NCBI GenBank assembly: GCA_015698045.1
Contig: BLAL01000239.1
Span: forward strand, 1,178,001 to 1,242,000
Origin: Rhizophagus clarus
Taxonomy: Eukaryota > Glomeromycota > Glomeromycetes > Glomerales > Glomeraceae
DNA: 64,000 bases
Direction: 5' to 3'
Below are positions 42,450 to 55,787 of the stretch, piece after piece (within the stretch, counting starts at the first letter, position 1; every line of letters starts with the position of its first letter). The notes below the pieces were generated by a model. The model was not told the DNA's origin, ran no database searches, and saw only the letters and a list, made by a program, of their open reading frames with translations. The translations under genes and the position numbers were made by a program.

Positions 42450-43480
42450 GTATTAGTTGGGATCCATGATGGGCTGTTAGTCACAATGCTAACACTTTCG
42501 CATTCACTCGTTTGTTTTCTTTTCTTTTGGTGCTGAGTTTAGAAAAGTGGTTATTGCACGACCACTTTGATATTATTCATGATGATTTCAGTTTCGTAGT
42601 AATAGTTTTCAATTTGAACATCGATAGGTTCATTCCACCAAGGTTCATTAATCAGATAGTCTGGATTCATATCTGGATGAATACGGGTTTGTCGAATTTT
42701 ATATTCCTCTTCTTTATCATACTTCCAACCGATTCCTGGAGGAAAAGGTTCATCTTGTGACATTTCCATCTCAGTGGTCTTTTTAAGGATTTCTAAGTAT
42801 TGCATCTCTACATCTCCAAAATATTCTTCTGCTAATTCTCTGAAACAAGTTTTGCATGTAAGTACATCACTAAGGCAGTACCATTGATCATATGGAGGTG
42901 GATAAGAAAATAACATCCAATTTTCTTTTTTGAATTTAAAAGCGTTCCACAATTCTCGCAATGGTTTTGGTAGTTAGGTTGATTATTATCTAGGATTCCT
43001 AGATCTCTGGTGAGTTTGACATTTCTTTGAACTACAGCACATTCTATTTCCATGTCGCATTTGTTCCAAATATAGGTTTTCGCTCAATTGATGATTTCTT
43101 TTTCCTTTTGTAGTTGCGCTTGAATTTTCTGACTCTTAGCGTATCTTTTCTTTTCAATTTTTTGTTAACACTCAAAACAAATTCTATGAGTATGATGTCC
43201 ATCATTAATAAAGCATGCGTCTCCTATGATGGAGCAATAGCTATTAAAGCCATGGTAGATATCCCATTCATCAGTGCATAGAGCAGATTTATGACACTTT
43301 TCACAGATTTCCTCATTATTTTTTTGATTCATGTTACAACTTTGGCAACACAGAAAAGATTTTCCTTGGATATTATTCTTTTCTAGAAAAGGTCGCTCTT
43401 GCTGGCAACCATGATACTTGCCAATATTTAAGGTTTCTTCAGGCATTTCTTCATTATTCAATCCAGAAGGAACAATAGAA
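42450..43480 (-). pseudogene. Cys-rich region between RNase H and integrase (Ty3-type element, fossil)
   Basis: About 300 codons of protein-like sequence lie where Ty3 pols normally have only a short linker. Cys pairs include CCQSCN, CEKCHKSALC, CENCGTLL, CKTCFREL and HTHRICFEC, compatible with several zinc-binding modules. The rest is acidic (EEYFGDVEMQYLEILKKTTE). No known pol domain is recognised. Broken copy. Confidence 0.6.
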
Positions 43481-43775
43481 ACCATATAACACTCAACTGG
43501 GTCTTCATGGATTCGTGATAAAGCATCAGCATTAGCATTAGCTTTTCCTGGACGATGCTTAATTTGAAAGTCATATTGCTGAAGTTTCATGATCCATCTG
43601 GCTCGCCTTCCTTTGGAATCTTGGAGGTTTTGAGCCATTTTAAGGCAATATGATCGGTAACAATAGTGAAGGGCTTCGTTCTCAAGTAATGCTGAAAGTG
43701 TTGGACAGCCCAAACTACTGCAAGACATTCTTGATCGGTGATAGCATAATTCATTTCAGCTTTATTCATACTTCA
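43480..43775 (-). pseudogene. RNase H region of the Ty3-type element (fossil)
   Basis: Contains MNYAITDQECLAVVWAVQHF, RTKPFTIVTDHIALKWLKTS and FQIKHRPGKANANADALSRI, the standard Ty3 RNase H signature. Broken copy. Confidence 0.85.
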
Positions 43776-44108
43776 ACTCGCATATGCAATCACATGTTCT
43801 TTACCATCCTCTTGAAGTTGTGAAAGAATAGCACCTAAGCCTGTTCCTGAAGCATCCGTGTAAATGATAAAAGATCAGTTGAAATCTGAGTAGCTTAAAA
43901 TGGGAGCTTTCATTAAGCACTCTTTTAATCTTTCAAAAGCATTTTGCTTCTTCTGATTTCATTCAAAAGGTACGTTCTTTTTAAGTAATTCATTCATGGG
44001 ATGCGCAATCTTTGAAAAATCTTTGATAAATTTTCGATAATAAGAGAATAATCCCAGTGCGGCACACAATTGTCACAAGTTTTGTGGTATAGGAAATTCT
44101 TCACTTTT

Positions 44109-44915
44109 TCAATTTTTTCTGGATCTACTTGGATTCCATCCTTTCCTACTACATGTCCAAGGAAGTGGATATTTGGGGTAACAAAAATAACATTTTTTTA
44201 ATTTAATTTGAAAATTAGCGCTTTGCAAGGTTTCAAATACTTGACGCAAATGATCCAAGTGCGTCTCCAGAGGTCCTCTGGTGTAGATGATTACATCATC
44301 CAGGTATACTGCCACAAATATTCCTAAGAAGTCTTGCAGAATATAATTCATGAGACGCTGAAAAGTTCCTAGAGCATATACCAATCCAAAAGGCATAACA
44401 AGAAATTCGTACAGGCTAAAGGGGGTGATGAAAGCAGTCTTTTCAATATCCTCTTCACTCATTTGAACTTGCCAGTAACCACTTGCAAGATCCAAAGTGG
44501 TAAACCAAGTTGCACTTCTTAAATTTTTTAAGAGATCATCAATTCTTGGTAAAGGGTATGCGTCAGCTTTAGTAATGGCGTTCAACTTTTGATAATCTAT
44601 GCATAATCTTTTATCTCCTCCTTTCTTTTCTATAATTACCACAGGAGAAGCCCACGGACTAGATGATTTTCTAATAATGTCTTGTACTTCCATTTTCACA
44701 ATCTTATTCTTTGAAAATTTCCTTTTTACTGGATTCATTCTATAGGGAGGTTGAGCAACAGGAGCAACATCTCCAGTCAAGATCCTATGTCGAATGACAT
44801 GAGTTTTTCCTATCTTGGTTTGACTTTTTGCGCAGATGTCTTCATATTTTTTCATAAGGGACTGAAAGAGTGTTTGTTGATGATGATCTAACGGTCTTAG
44901 ATTAGATTTTACCAC
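44109..44915 (-). pseudogene. reverse transcriptase region of the Ty3-type element (fossil)
   Basis: Reads PYRMNPVKRKF, SSSPWASPVVIIEKKGGDKR, CIDYQKLNAITKADAYPLPR, TTLDLASGYWQVQM, FLVMPFGLVYALGTFQRLMN and the catalytic VYLDDVIIY. A typical Ty3 RT. Confidence 0.9.
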
Positions 44916-44936
44916 TGCTGATGAATTATTTTCTTC

Positions 44937-45600
44937 TTACACTTCTGCGAGAAATACAGCAGGATTTCCTTCATTTTTATCATCAGACTTCACTTCTTCG
45001 TCGGAGTAATCTGGCGAGTGCATTTCCATCCAGGGATTATAGTCTAAGTCATCTGAATCTGAGTCCCAGGTATCTGAATAATATAAAGGAGCTTCAACTA
45101 ACTCCTCATTTTCGTATTCTTCATCATTTTCTTCTTCATCCTCTTCTCCTAGGGATTCAGCATTAATAAAGGCTTTAGTTATCGTAAAAATCAAAGGTAC
45201 ATTTACGGTTCTTCCTTTATAATGGACTGACAATTTCTCTGCCCTCCAATTAACGATTGCATTAACTCTTCTAAGCCAATCATTTCCTAGAATAAGAATA
45301 TCATTTTAGGAGTCCAAAACATATACTGGCGTTTGTACTATAATATGGCTGAGATGAATTGGTAATGCGGCAATCATTCCTAGTGCATGAACTCTGGTTC
45401 CATTAGCAGTGACAATCACCATATTAGAGGGTTGATCGATTTGATAGCCAAGTTGTTTCATCAATGACTTGGTAATTATACTTGTCACAGCTCCACTATC
45501 AATTACAGTGGAGATGGATTCTCTTCCTACGTACAATTCACATCACGCAGCAATAGTTTGATCAAGATCAGGGGAATCATTTCTTTCAATAAAATTAGTT
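44937..45600 (-). pseudogene. protease and acidic linker of the Ty3-type element (fossil)
   Basis: 45306-45536 reads STVIDSGAVTSIITKSLMKQ and VTANGTRVHALGMI, a retropepsin with DSG in place of the commoner DTG. It is followed towards RT by an acidic linker (ESLGEEDEEENDEEYENEEL). Confidence 0.75.
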
Positions 45601-45626
45601 TCTTTTTCCCTGGTTCTTCTAACAGC

Positions 45627-47280
45627 TCAGATTAGTCCTGAACGATACTTAGGGATCTCATGCGCAGCTTGTCCTACTGACAATCTACAGGGCAAATCTC
45701 TTAAATAATTTGCAACGTTAAATTCAGTAAGTTGCTCAATTGGAGTTGGCAACATTTTTCTTCTAACCTTTTTACTTTTTAAAGGCTCAGCATCTTGCAT
45801 TTCTACATCTGGGACAAGTCTAGTTTGTTCTTCTTTTTGAGATTCAGAGCGAGGCATAGCTCTTCTTTTTACTTCTCGAACTTCTCTTTGGTAGGGTTCT
45901 TTCCTCTTAAAAGCGTAAATTTCTGTTTCAAATTCATCATCGTATTCTTCATACTCATCAGTTTCATAATACTCTTCTTTATAGTCTATAAAATTAACAG
46001 GTCGTTGATTATTTCTATTAGATTGAAATTGAACTTGGTTGGGACATTTGTTTCCTGGAGCGATACATTCCCTGGCATAATGTCCTAGTTTCCCATACTT
46101 GAAACAAGTCACTTCTCTTTTGTGTCTAGGTCTATTAATATTTTCTGAGCGAGGAGTACGATTATTTGATTGATTAAATCGAGGAGTTCTGGTAACAGAT
46201 GCGGACAAATTCGCATAGTTAATGGATAATTGTTGCATTTGCTTTGTGAGAGCATCAAGTTCATTTTTAAGACTATTTTCTACTTGGGTAACTGGAGCTG
46301 GAACAGGTGCTGGTGCAACAACACTTTGCGAGGTAGAGGGAATTGGAGCTTCTTCCTTTGGCATTACAGTACATTTAATAGGGTATATTTTACACCTGAT
46401 TCTACTAGTTTAGCTCGTTCAATAGCAGCAGCTAAAGTGGCTGGAGAAGCCAATACTACTTGACTAACATAGATTGGAAACAATCTGTTTATAAAGTAGT
46501 TGATTTGATGTTGGTCAGCTAAAACATTTCCTATAGTTGCTCTATTTAAGAGTTTTCTAAAGCATCGAGAATAATCCTCAATTGATTCTCCTTCCTTCTG
46601 TTTTACTCCTTGTAATTCCCTTACCCATTGATTCTTTCAGGCTGGCGTAGCAAAGTAAGCAATTAGTCTTTCTTTAAAGGAGTTGGCAGGGTTTCCTTCC
46701 CATTGAGTTATATTTGTCTTATCATTTTGATACCAATCATAGGCAGCATTCTTCAAATGTCCTGCAGCCAAAGCTACTCTTCTGGCATCTGCCCATCCAT
46801 TAGTTGTATGGGCTTAAATAAAAATATCAATCCATTCGTTAGGATCCTCTGTGTCATTTCCATAAAATGGTGGTACTTCTACTATTTTAGTAGCATAATT
46901 AGTAGTAGCATTCTGTAAAGCGGTAAGCGCAGCATTTGTTGCTTGAGCTTCATTATGCACATTTGTAAGGGCAGTTTTCCAATCAACACCTCCTGCTCCA
47001 AAAACTCCATCCAAGAGCGCCTTCATTTGATCATTTGTGATAGCCATGTTAAGATTTGGAATTGGTAGAGTATTATGGAAAATCTGATGTGCAGTGACTA
47101 TTTGTTCTGCAGTTAGAAGACTTTGAAAACCGTTGGTAAGCTCAAATAATTTATGCAAATAAAAAGATAGTTCTAAAAATGGTAAAGTGATTTCTCGGTA
47201 TCTTATACTTTTTACAATACTGGTAGTTGCGTATACAATAATACCTAACTCAGTAGCAGTATAAAATTCTTCTGTCAATA
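45627..47280 (-). pseudogene. gag region of the Ty3-type element (fossil)
   Basis: 46814-47278 is the helical capsid-like start (ELTNGFQSLLTAEQIVTAHQ, VPPFYGNDTEDPNEWIDIFI). 45627-46364 holds the nucleocapsid part with the knuckle CFKYGKLGHYARECI and basic/acidic flanks. Broken copy. Confidence 0.75.
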
Positions 47281-47545
47281 TTTTAAACGTAGCAACTGTA
47301 GCGCCTGTATACTATTCCGCAGTATGATGTACTGAAATCCAAAGCCAAAATAGATGAAATCTGTTTGGTATGTTATCTACTGGTATTCTATCAACAGGAT
47401 AACACAAGTTACAATAATTTTCTTATTTTTTAATAGTTATTTCTTGACGATGTTTCTTTAAATGTGCTTTCTTTTGATTCTTAGTTAAGTTGTAATACGG
47501 CATGCATTTACTATTATTCAAATTAACCTGGTAGGAATCACCAAT

Positions 47546-48013
47546 TGTTCACCAACTCAGTCCGTCAAGCAGTGAATTATGAATATCTTCAGGAAGACAC
47601 TAGCTATGAAGTATTCCAATCAATTCTTTACACGCTAAAAGGCAGTGTATTTGATAATTGAAATGTATCTTTATTAGTTGTAGGTATGTTAACAACTTAT
47701 ACAATAAGGTAATCTTATAACACTTGCAATTACAACTTTATTATAAACAACTTGTCTGAACTTCTTTTATTTTAAGCGAATATTCAAGATATTTATACAA
47801 ATTGAACTTCATTCAAATATATAAATAATAAAAGATATAAAAGATATAAATATAATAAATAATATATAAGAAATTTAAATAATAAAAGAAATATAAGAAA
47901 TATATACTAAATATACTAAATATACTTAATATACTTTATATACTACGTTGATCATTTGTGGCGCAGTAACATTAATATTCATCATTATGTAAATGCAAAT
48001 CATTCGTCTAACA
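47546..48013 (-). repeat. 5' LTR of the Ty3-type element
   Basis: 468 bp, TG...CA ends, about 97% identical by eye to 39056-39522. Confidence 0.9.
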
Positions 48014-51000
48014 GCATACTAGTGACGCATTGATGTAAGACGAGATATACTGGGTGGTCATCATTGGTAACTGGACTAAAAATTTGAGATCTTTCTACCC
48101 AAGCTTTAATGTCCATAGAGCCTGGTGCATCTGAGGTGTCAATAAGTTTAAGGATAAAAGCTTCTTTAATTTTCTGTAAAGAATTATTCAATGTGGTAAG
48201 GTGAGTTGGGCAAAAGCCTATGTGCACATTGTTAATGACCAGATTATTACATGCAGTGCAGTTAATAGGACCTGGAGGGAACAAATTGGGGTAGTTCCTT
48301 AGTTGTAAATCAGAAGTTGGCAGCGTATGGTTAAAACTTTTGATCTTAAAGCCTGTGATTTTATCGTTTAAGTTGCTGCATATAGTGTTGTCGTTGTTAC
48401 ATTTGATCCACAGGGAGGTGTTGTGCCAGTCTATCAGGTGTGTTTTGGCTTTATTGAAAAGGTAAGCATTGCTAGTGTTGTTAATAGTTGACAACATATT
48501 ACAACATTCTAGAGTGTTCTTCGACCATTTTCTTAGATCTTTTTCTAAAGGCCCATTGAGGTTAAAGGTAAGAACTATTAGAGCGTTAGGAGACGTCTGT
48601 GGGTTAAGGAAGATAGGATCTAGAGCACATCCTTCTTTAACTAGTAAATCAGCAGAATTGTTGAGAACGTCATCATCGTGTGCTTTGACTTTGTGTAAAG
48701 AGATATGCAGAGATTTTTGTTTTACGAGGTAAAGTATGGCTTGCCACGTATGGTGGTTGTTAATTTTCAGTAGTTTTCGTTGAGAGAAGCAAGGATTGTT
48801 GATATTGTTATAAGTTGAAATAAAATTTTGAGAATCAGTATAAATGTCAATATTAGAGTCATTGGGTACTGTGATAAGACATATTAAAATACTGAAAATT
48901 TCAGCTCTCGTAGAGCTGGGTTGAAAAATTATAGATCCTTTAAAAGTAAACGTATGCGGAGGTGAGCCCACTTTGAGCCACCCAAAACCTAAATGAGATT
49001 TAAGCAGACTGTCTGTGTGTAGCGAGCCGTCTGTGTAGAAAGAAAAGGTTGATCTGTTCACAAATTCTATAGATAGATTGGTAAGTGATTGAATCACATT
49101 ATCGTTGCCCGTAAAAATATTGCGTATAAAATAAAGGGTGTTGGGGATAAAATTAAAATTAAAATCTTTGTAATTTAGTAAAGGGTCAGGTTGAAGTATG
49201 TCAATAGAATTATCTAAATAACTAGGATGCTTGAAAGAACGACTAAGAGTGAGAAAATAGTTGTACGCCAAAGTGCGTAAAGTCAGAAAGGGTTGGGATG
49301 GGTATCTCCAAGATTTCTTTTTGTCAGGGATGTGAATAGGGATTTTATTAACAGGGGTAGTTTGAAAGGTGAGTAACGATGATGTACTCATATAAAATGT
49401 GCATAAAAGAGGATTGTTGACATTATAAGTATGTCTATTGCAACTGCAGCAGGATGTAAGAATCACGAGACGTTTCTGTGGTGTAAGGTCCAATTGATTG
49501 TCCATCAGAGTTAACGGAATATAATGTTGGATTTGTGTGGTGCTATTAGCACCAGGCCAGTTAATCTGCCGTAAGGCCTTACCATAAATTGCTGTAGAAG
49601 TATGAGTGTCCCAAAAGACTATCCATTGGTTACGGGGTGTGTGTTCTTCATGGTTGACAATTGGAGGCGTTTTGTATTTAATATTTTGTATGGGAGGGTC
49701 CTTGAGAGGGTTAACTAATCTGAGGTTATGAGATAACGTATTGTAATGAAGGAGTTTTTGATACCAGTTAGGTACTTTTCCTTTCCATTTATTATTAGCG
49801 AGTTTTTTGATGTCTTTGTACGGTAAGAGAAAAGATCTGTCAATGGAGCAAATTTGGTCCATGAACATTATTCGTTTCTTTCGTAAACTCTTAATGTCTT
49901 GTTTGTTGATATTGGGTATTTCCAGAACAATAGGGTGACGACCACCTAAAATTTTTAAATCGATATTTGGGAAAAAAAATAAATTGAACTTAGAAAAATA
50001 TATTAATAATTTGGATAAAAAGTTTTGATTAATTTTTTGAGGAGAAAGTTTAGATAGATCAGTTGGCGAGGGGAAGTTAGGAAGCCAAAAATCATATTGG
50101 AGCTGTAAAATTTGTTGTAACGCAATAGGTTTTAAAAGGGGGAGTTAAAAAGTAAGTTGATTAAAGATGACTGACAATATAATTGATGGAAAAAAAAATT
50201 ATTAATAGATGGGAATAATTTGTTATAAATTAAATTGTCATGAGTAGAGGTAGGGATATGTAAACTATTTTTAAAAATTTTTTTAATAGGGGCCATTAAA
50301 GCTTCACATTCTTTAAAAGAAAAAATTTGAAATTGTGATCTATATTCTAAAATAGGGATCAAAATTTTGTTAACTATGTAAATAATATGATTGTGGGTGA
50401 TGCATTTGCGTTGCAGTAGAAATGCGAAATGATTAATAGTCAACTTCATTTTCTTATAGGTCGGTGAGGATTTGTTGAACGCATTGACGTATACTCCAAG
50501 AATGCGCTCTCCATCATTTTTACCAGTAGTTGTAATATTAATAGCCAGAGCATTGGCGTTAATGGCAAGGTTGACTGTCTGTCCACATTTAGAGGAGTCG
50601 TTAGTTAAGAGCTTGTATTTATCAACGTTAATCTGAATGTTAGCAAGATTATAAAAAGCTCTTGATTTATCCGTTAGGATTCTTATTTTCTTCAAAGAAT
50701 CAGCGATCCAGATCGTATCGTCTAGATAACTTTGGATAGAAGTGTTGTATGTTATAGGTAGATCTTTATCAGGTTGTAGAATGTTTTGAATTTTAGTTGT
50801 TGTTATGGAGTAATGTAAGGATGTGTCTTGATTGATCATGGCGAAAAGCAGGTCGTAATAGATGATCCACATCAATGGGCTGACTACTTCTCCTTGGTCA
50901 ATGCCCTGAAGGATGTTGTATTCTCTCGAAAGACAGTTCGGGAGAATGATTTGATTGTGACGGTTTGAGAATAAATTGCAAAGGAGGTTAACAATAACAC

Positions 51001-53433
51001 CTGGGATATTGACTCTTTTTAAGGAAAGTTTTAATAACGACACATTAATATGGTCATAGGCTTTGGATAAATCCTGTAAGCCAATCCAAATTGTTTTGCC
51101 TTGAAGGTTAGCCATTTCAATAGCGTGATGGAGGTGTTGTAGGGGTTGTAGAGTTGATTCGCCTATTAGGCCTGCTCTATTGTTAGGTTGAATAATGTTT
51201 GGACGTGAAAGGATTTGATGTAATCTTGACGTAAGGATTTTGGTGAAGAGTTTTCTTGTAAATTCGAGCAATATGATGGGTCTAGTGTTGTTAATTTCTG
51301 AACCCCAGTCTTTGGGTTTGGGGATAGGATAAAGTAAGGCGTGGTTCCAATCTTTTGGTATGATGCCAGTCGAGAGGATGTTGTTGAATAAATCCAAGAT
51401 TAAAAGGAGGACTTCTTCGTGGAGATGTTTTAAGTCTTCATAATGGATTCCTGAGTTTCCTGCACTTTTATGCAAAGGTAAATTATTAATGAAATTTTTA
51501 AGTTCAGTGATTGTAATAGGAAAAGTTATAGTATCATAAAGAGATATATTAATAGAAGGTATAGGTGAATAGATTTCTTGAAATTCAATAGGTAAGTCTT
51601 GAACTGAGTGGAATATTGGAACATTATTAATAGCCGATTGAGAAGAATTAAGGAGTTGGAAGTGTTTAATGCATTCTTCTTCAATGGTTTTTTTATCATG
51701 CGTTAGGACACGGGAATTTGTCAAATCATCCGTATAAAATAAACGATCCAGTATTATAGTACGCGGTTTACATTCGAGTATGGAATTGATCATACGTCTT
51801 TGATTATTCTGTAGATTATCATTTCGTTGGATAATATAGTTGTTAATATTGTTGAGAGTATGAATATCTTTTTCTTCTTTATAATGGGTTTTTGCAGAAA
51901 TTAAGGCTTTTTGAATGATTTTTTTTGTACTGTTGAAGTTGAGGTGGTTGATGGTTGAAGGGAGTTTTTGATCAAACAAGATATTGTGAAAAAGTTTATT
52001 GGATTCCAACAATGAGCGTCTATGTAGGGGCCAAGATGACTAATATTTGCTCCATTGTGTTAATGGGTCTAAATCAGGATTACAGTGGAGTATTTTTTTT
52101 CTGTTGAAAAGAGTGAAGACGTTATGGATAGCAAGAATCTTATTAAATTTTTGCCTGAGCGGAAGGGGTGTATTAAGATTATAATGTTGTAAAGATTTGT
52201 ATATTGGAATAGTTTGAAGTTTGGAGTTGTCGATGATGGTTTTGATATTAGACCATTTTTTGTTGATAAGGGAGGCATCCACGCGCTTGAGTGATCATGC
52301 GTGATCATTATTGTGCAGGGATGAGAGTTTGTTTAATTGTATTTTTGATTCAGTATTGTATTTGGACCATTTGTCTTTGTTCATGGAATTGTAGTTAAAA
52401 GTTTTTCTGCGGTGATTGTTGGGTCGATGTGTGTCTTTTGGTGAGGCTTTGAGGTTTTTTCTAGAATGGAAAAATTGTTGATCGACAAGTATGTAAACAC
52501 ATTTGTGATCAGTGTTAAAAAAAGTGTTATTAATTTGTAGAGTGTTAGAATTAAAAGTAGCGTCTAAAATATTTTGGGAGATGTATATATGATCTATACA
52601 GGATCCAGATGTAGGTGAATCATTGGATGTTTGAAGTGTTCTAGTAGGCAAATATTTGTTTTGAAAATATTTAACAGAATGTGATAGGTTGAAGCGTTTA
52701 ATTTTTCTAAGAATATCTTGTTTCCAGGAAGGAGCATTTTGCATTTTTTGATTATTTTTAATAAACTGTGAAGGGTTAACGTTAAAGTCCCCCATAACTA
52801 TAAGGTTGTAATTGTTAGTATTTGCTTCTAGTATCAGTTGGAAGAGTTGGTCGGTCAAATCTTTGATCGACTGGGTTTTGGTGTTATTTACGTGTATATA
52901 TGTGTTAATGATTCTGATAGGATGATTCTTGAAAAATAAGTCTATGCATATTAATTGTCCTTTGTAGGTTTTTGTCTTTGCAATATGTTTACAGAAAGGT
53001 TTAGATACGATTAGAGCAATACCGCTGTTTCTATCATTAGTTCCACTCATATCGTATATTATCACATGATTGTCAAAATATTCTTTTTTTGGAAATTCGT
53101 CTGAGGTAATTAGGCCTAGTTCAGTGAGTCCTAAAATATCAAAATTTTCTTGTTTGAAGAATAAGTTAATATCATCTTTTTTGGTATTGAAACTGCTTTG
53201 AATATTGATTGTTCCTATTCTGACGTAGTCTATAAAGTATTAATTGTGATCAGGGTTGTATGAAGGGATTGAATTAGAGTTAAGTTCATTAATAACGTTT
53301 AGTGTAAGGAGATCGTTTAGATTTGAAATTGGTTGTTGTCGAAATTAATATTTGTCGTGTTAGGGGTAACATTTTGTGGTAAGGGGGAGATCAAACTGGA
53401 AACCTTTGAATTATTAATATGTTGTACTTCCAT
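48014..53433 (-). pseudogene. LINE ORF2: AP-type endonuclease, reverse transcriptase, RNase H
   Basis: Start at 53433 (MEVQHINNSKVSSLISPLPQ). Endonuclease: VRIGTINIQSSF, FDILGLTELGL, YNLIVMGDFNVNPSQ, SCIDHIYISQNI, FFNTDHKCVYI. RT (50132-52012): NSGIHYEDLKHLHEEVL, ILLEFTRKLFTKILTSRL, WIGLQDLSKAYDHIN, QGEVVSPLMWIIYYDLLFAM, SYLDDTIWIADS. RNase H (48000-49868): SFYTDGSLHTDS, SSTRAEIFSILICL, DIYTDSQNF, HISLHKVKAHDDDVLNNSAD. Then a Cys-rich end (NCTACNNLVINNVHIGFC). Nonsense codons occur before YFIDYV, after NNDHA and before SSWPLHRR, with frameshifts near 53330 and 50130. The C-terminus continues at 39055-38540 past the nested element. Confidence 0.85.
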
Positions 53434-53546
53434 AATGACACAATGATAAAAAAATTTGTATGAAATTGAAATGAAGTTGAATTAATCAAAAAAAAGGGGG
53501 TTAATCAGAAATAAGTCCAAAAAAGGTAAAAACTGGGGGGGTAGAA

Positions 53547-55787
53547 TTAGAAAAATGAGGGTAATCCGAAGATTCCACTGCAGTTACCATTGATAGGTAC
53601 TTGTGAGGGGTGAACGATATCGTTAATTATATGATTATCAGTGTCTGTGTCTGATTTAGGGTTTGTGGGTCCGTATACAGATTTGTGGTCCAATTGGAAT
53701 GATGTACCATAGTGAGTTTCTGTTTCTTCTTGTTGGAGTCGATTGTAGTCTATATCCATCTCAGGTATGATCTCCTGATATTTTGATGGGTTATTGAGGT
53801 GGAGTGAGTCATCATTATATTGTTTCCTTGCGATATGTTCAAAAGGAGCATGGTGCGAGTGGGTGCTATAGTGAGAAGGAGTGGGTAAGTTTTTGGAAAT
53901 TTTTTTTATAATGAAGTCAAGTTTATTGTTAATAGTTTGTTATATCGTTTGATAGTCGTCGACTTGTTTTGTTATTTTGGAAAAATCTTGTTTAAGGTTA
54001 TTGATTGATGTGTTTTGCGTGTTGTGTTGTGTATGGATCATTTTGATTTGTTGTTCGAGTATTTCGTATTTGGTTGTGAGAGCGTTGAGAGCATTTTCCA
54101 GTTTGAAAATTCTTTCTTTAGCCTCGATGAGTTGTTTTTTGTGCATGGCATTTAGTTGTGGTTGTATAGATGGTTGTTGTTTTGGTGTCCTAGCATTTGC
54201 ATTAGCGTCTGGATGATTGTTACTATTTGTAGGAACAATAGGTCATTTGCCATTTTGGTTCGTTGGGGTTGAAATTGGCGGAATAGGTTTGGTTTTACAT
54301 TCAGGACTAATAATATGTCTATATTTATTATTAATATCCTGGTTGTTTTCTAGTTTGGTACAGTCTTTTTTGAGGTATTTGGGCGTATAGATTTTTCATG
54401 AGCCATTAAAGTCGAGTCTGTGTTCGCTATTACAGTTCTTGTAAGTGTGTTGAGGGTCTCCACAAATTGTACAGAAGTCACCTTTGTAATCTTGAACTAC
54501 TATGAAAATACTATAGTTTTGAAGTACGGCTTTTTGGATTTTGTTGGATTCTTTCGTGTAGTTGTCTTTATTAGTATAAACGAAAGCTGTTTTACTAATT
54601 GAGTTTCTTGAGGTGGCATTGAATGTACATGTTTGACCTTTGATTGCTTTGAGGATAGGGATCATATCTCTAATGTCGGTATTGAGGGGAAGTCCTCTTA
54701 TTAGGTATCTATAGGATGTTCTTTGTGCTGATATTTCGTGAGCGATATCAGGGTGGAGTATTCAGATAAGAGAATTTCTGATTGCAAGTGTCCAATGTTC
54801 ATTTTCGTATAGATATTCTGTAGCTGATTCTTTCTCGAATCTTACTAGTAGTTGTTTGAGTGGTGGACGTGTAGGGCGTTTGCGATTGGCTTGGGGTGGA
54901 GATTTTTTATTGATAGGTTTTTGTTTTGGGGTGATGTCTTTGTGGTGAGTGATAGACACCCCAGTAATGTTTGCCAAATGTGCGATTATGAGATTGAAAT
55001 CGAATTTGTGAGGAATATCTACTAATCTAATGGAGCGATTAGAAATATCTTCCAATTTTTTTTGGATTAATGTGTGTACATTTTCGTTGGTGTAATCGTA
55101 AAAGGGCTTTTGGATGATAGGATGAAGTTCGTTCTTGTATTTATTCTTAGTTTCTTCTTTAATGAAACGTAAGATAAATATTTCATATGTAAGATGCTTC
55201 ATAGTACGAACCTTGAAAAAGTCTTTTTCATTGACGAAAGCGTTTTTGATAAAATTGAGAATTTCGAATGTTTTATTTTCTTTGGGGAAAGAATCTCATG
55301 GGATGAATAATTCGTAATGTTTGTATTCAAGGGGGTTTTCTTGTGAAATTTCCAAATCGAGGAGTTCGATCATTTCGTCAGTAGCTAATTTAGGCGTAGA
55401 TCTGACTGTTTGATTTTCAGGAGAGGAAATTTTTGAAGTAATATCCTCTGATTGGTTCTGTGCCTATTGATTGTCATTCATGTCATGTGACAATCTAGCT
55501 TGAGAATTTTTGGCTGTAGAGTTGTTAACGATAATAGTGTTATGGGTATCGATAATGTCTTCCATATAGGTAGTAGTATCTGAAAGAGAAGTTGAAGTAA
55601 TATCTTTATTTTTTTGTATAGTTTTGAGTTTTTTAGTTTTACTGTTTTCTATGTCGTAAGGTTGGGCTTTGGTGGGTTTAACAGTGTAGGAGTCTTGAAC
55701 AATATCAGAGTCAAGTTCACCGTTATTCTTATACGTCTTTGTAACATGAGAATGTAGTTGTCTTTTAGAAGAAGAAGTTTGAGACAT
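53547..55787 (-). pseudogene. LINE ORF1: gag-like RNA-binding protein with CCHC knuckle
   Basis: One continuous frame (about 745 codons) with about six nonsense codons and no frameshift. It starts MSQTSSSKRQLHSHVTKTYK and has an RRM-like middle (SNRSIRLVDIPHKFDFNLII, YLIRGLPLNTDIRDMIPILK), a knuckle (CTICGDPQHTYKNC) and a coiled coil (RIFKLENALNALTTKYEILE). The tail is YGTSFQLDHKSVYGPTNPKS. Every stop can be explained by one C-to-T or G-to-A change at a Gln, Trp or Arg codon. The order RRM-like region then knuckle is usual for ORF1 of I/Tad-type LINEs. Confidence 0.8.

Larger units (their letters stand above)
39056..48013 (-). mobile_element. Ty3/gypsy-type LTR retrotransposon nested in the LINE, broken
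   Basis: About 8.96 kb, coding strand minus. The 5' LTR is 47546-48013 and the 3' LTR is 39056-39522, each bounded by TG...CA. TGG, two bases inside the 5' LTR, starts a primer-binding site, and a purine-rich tract AGGAGAGGAGAGT abuts the 3' LTR. Order on the minus strand: gag, CCHC knuckle, protease, RT, RNase H, a Cys-rich region, integrase, and an extra small ORF near the 3' LTR. RT before integrase is the Ty3 order. The LTRs differ at about 14 positions in 467 (about 97% identity by eye), so it is younger than the LINE it hit but not fresh. The coding region is broken in roughly eight to ten places. Flanks GCGT/GCAT may be a 4-bp target copy with one change. Confidence 0.9.

Noticed and set aside
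45795-46463. Plus-strand frames of 60-100 codons over the gag region
   Set aside because: Shadows of the gag coding strand with Phe/Ser/Leu-biased composition.
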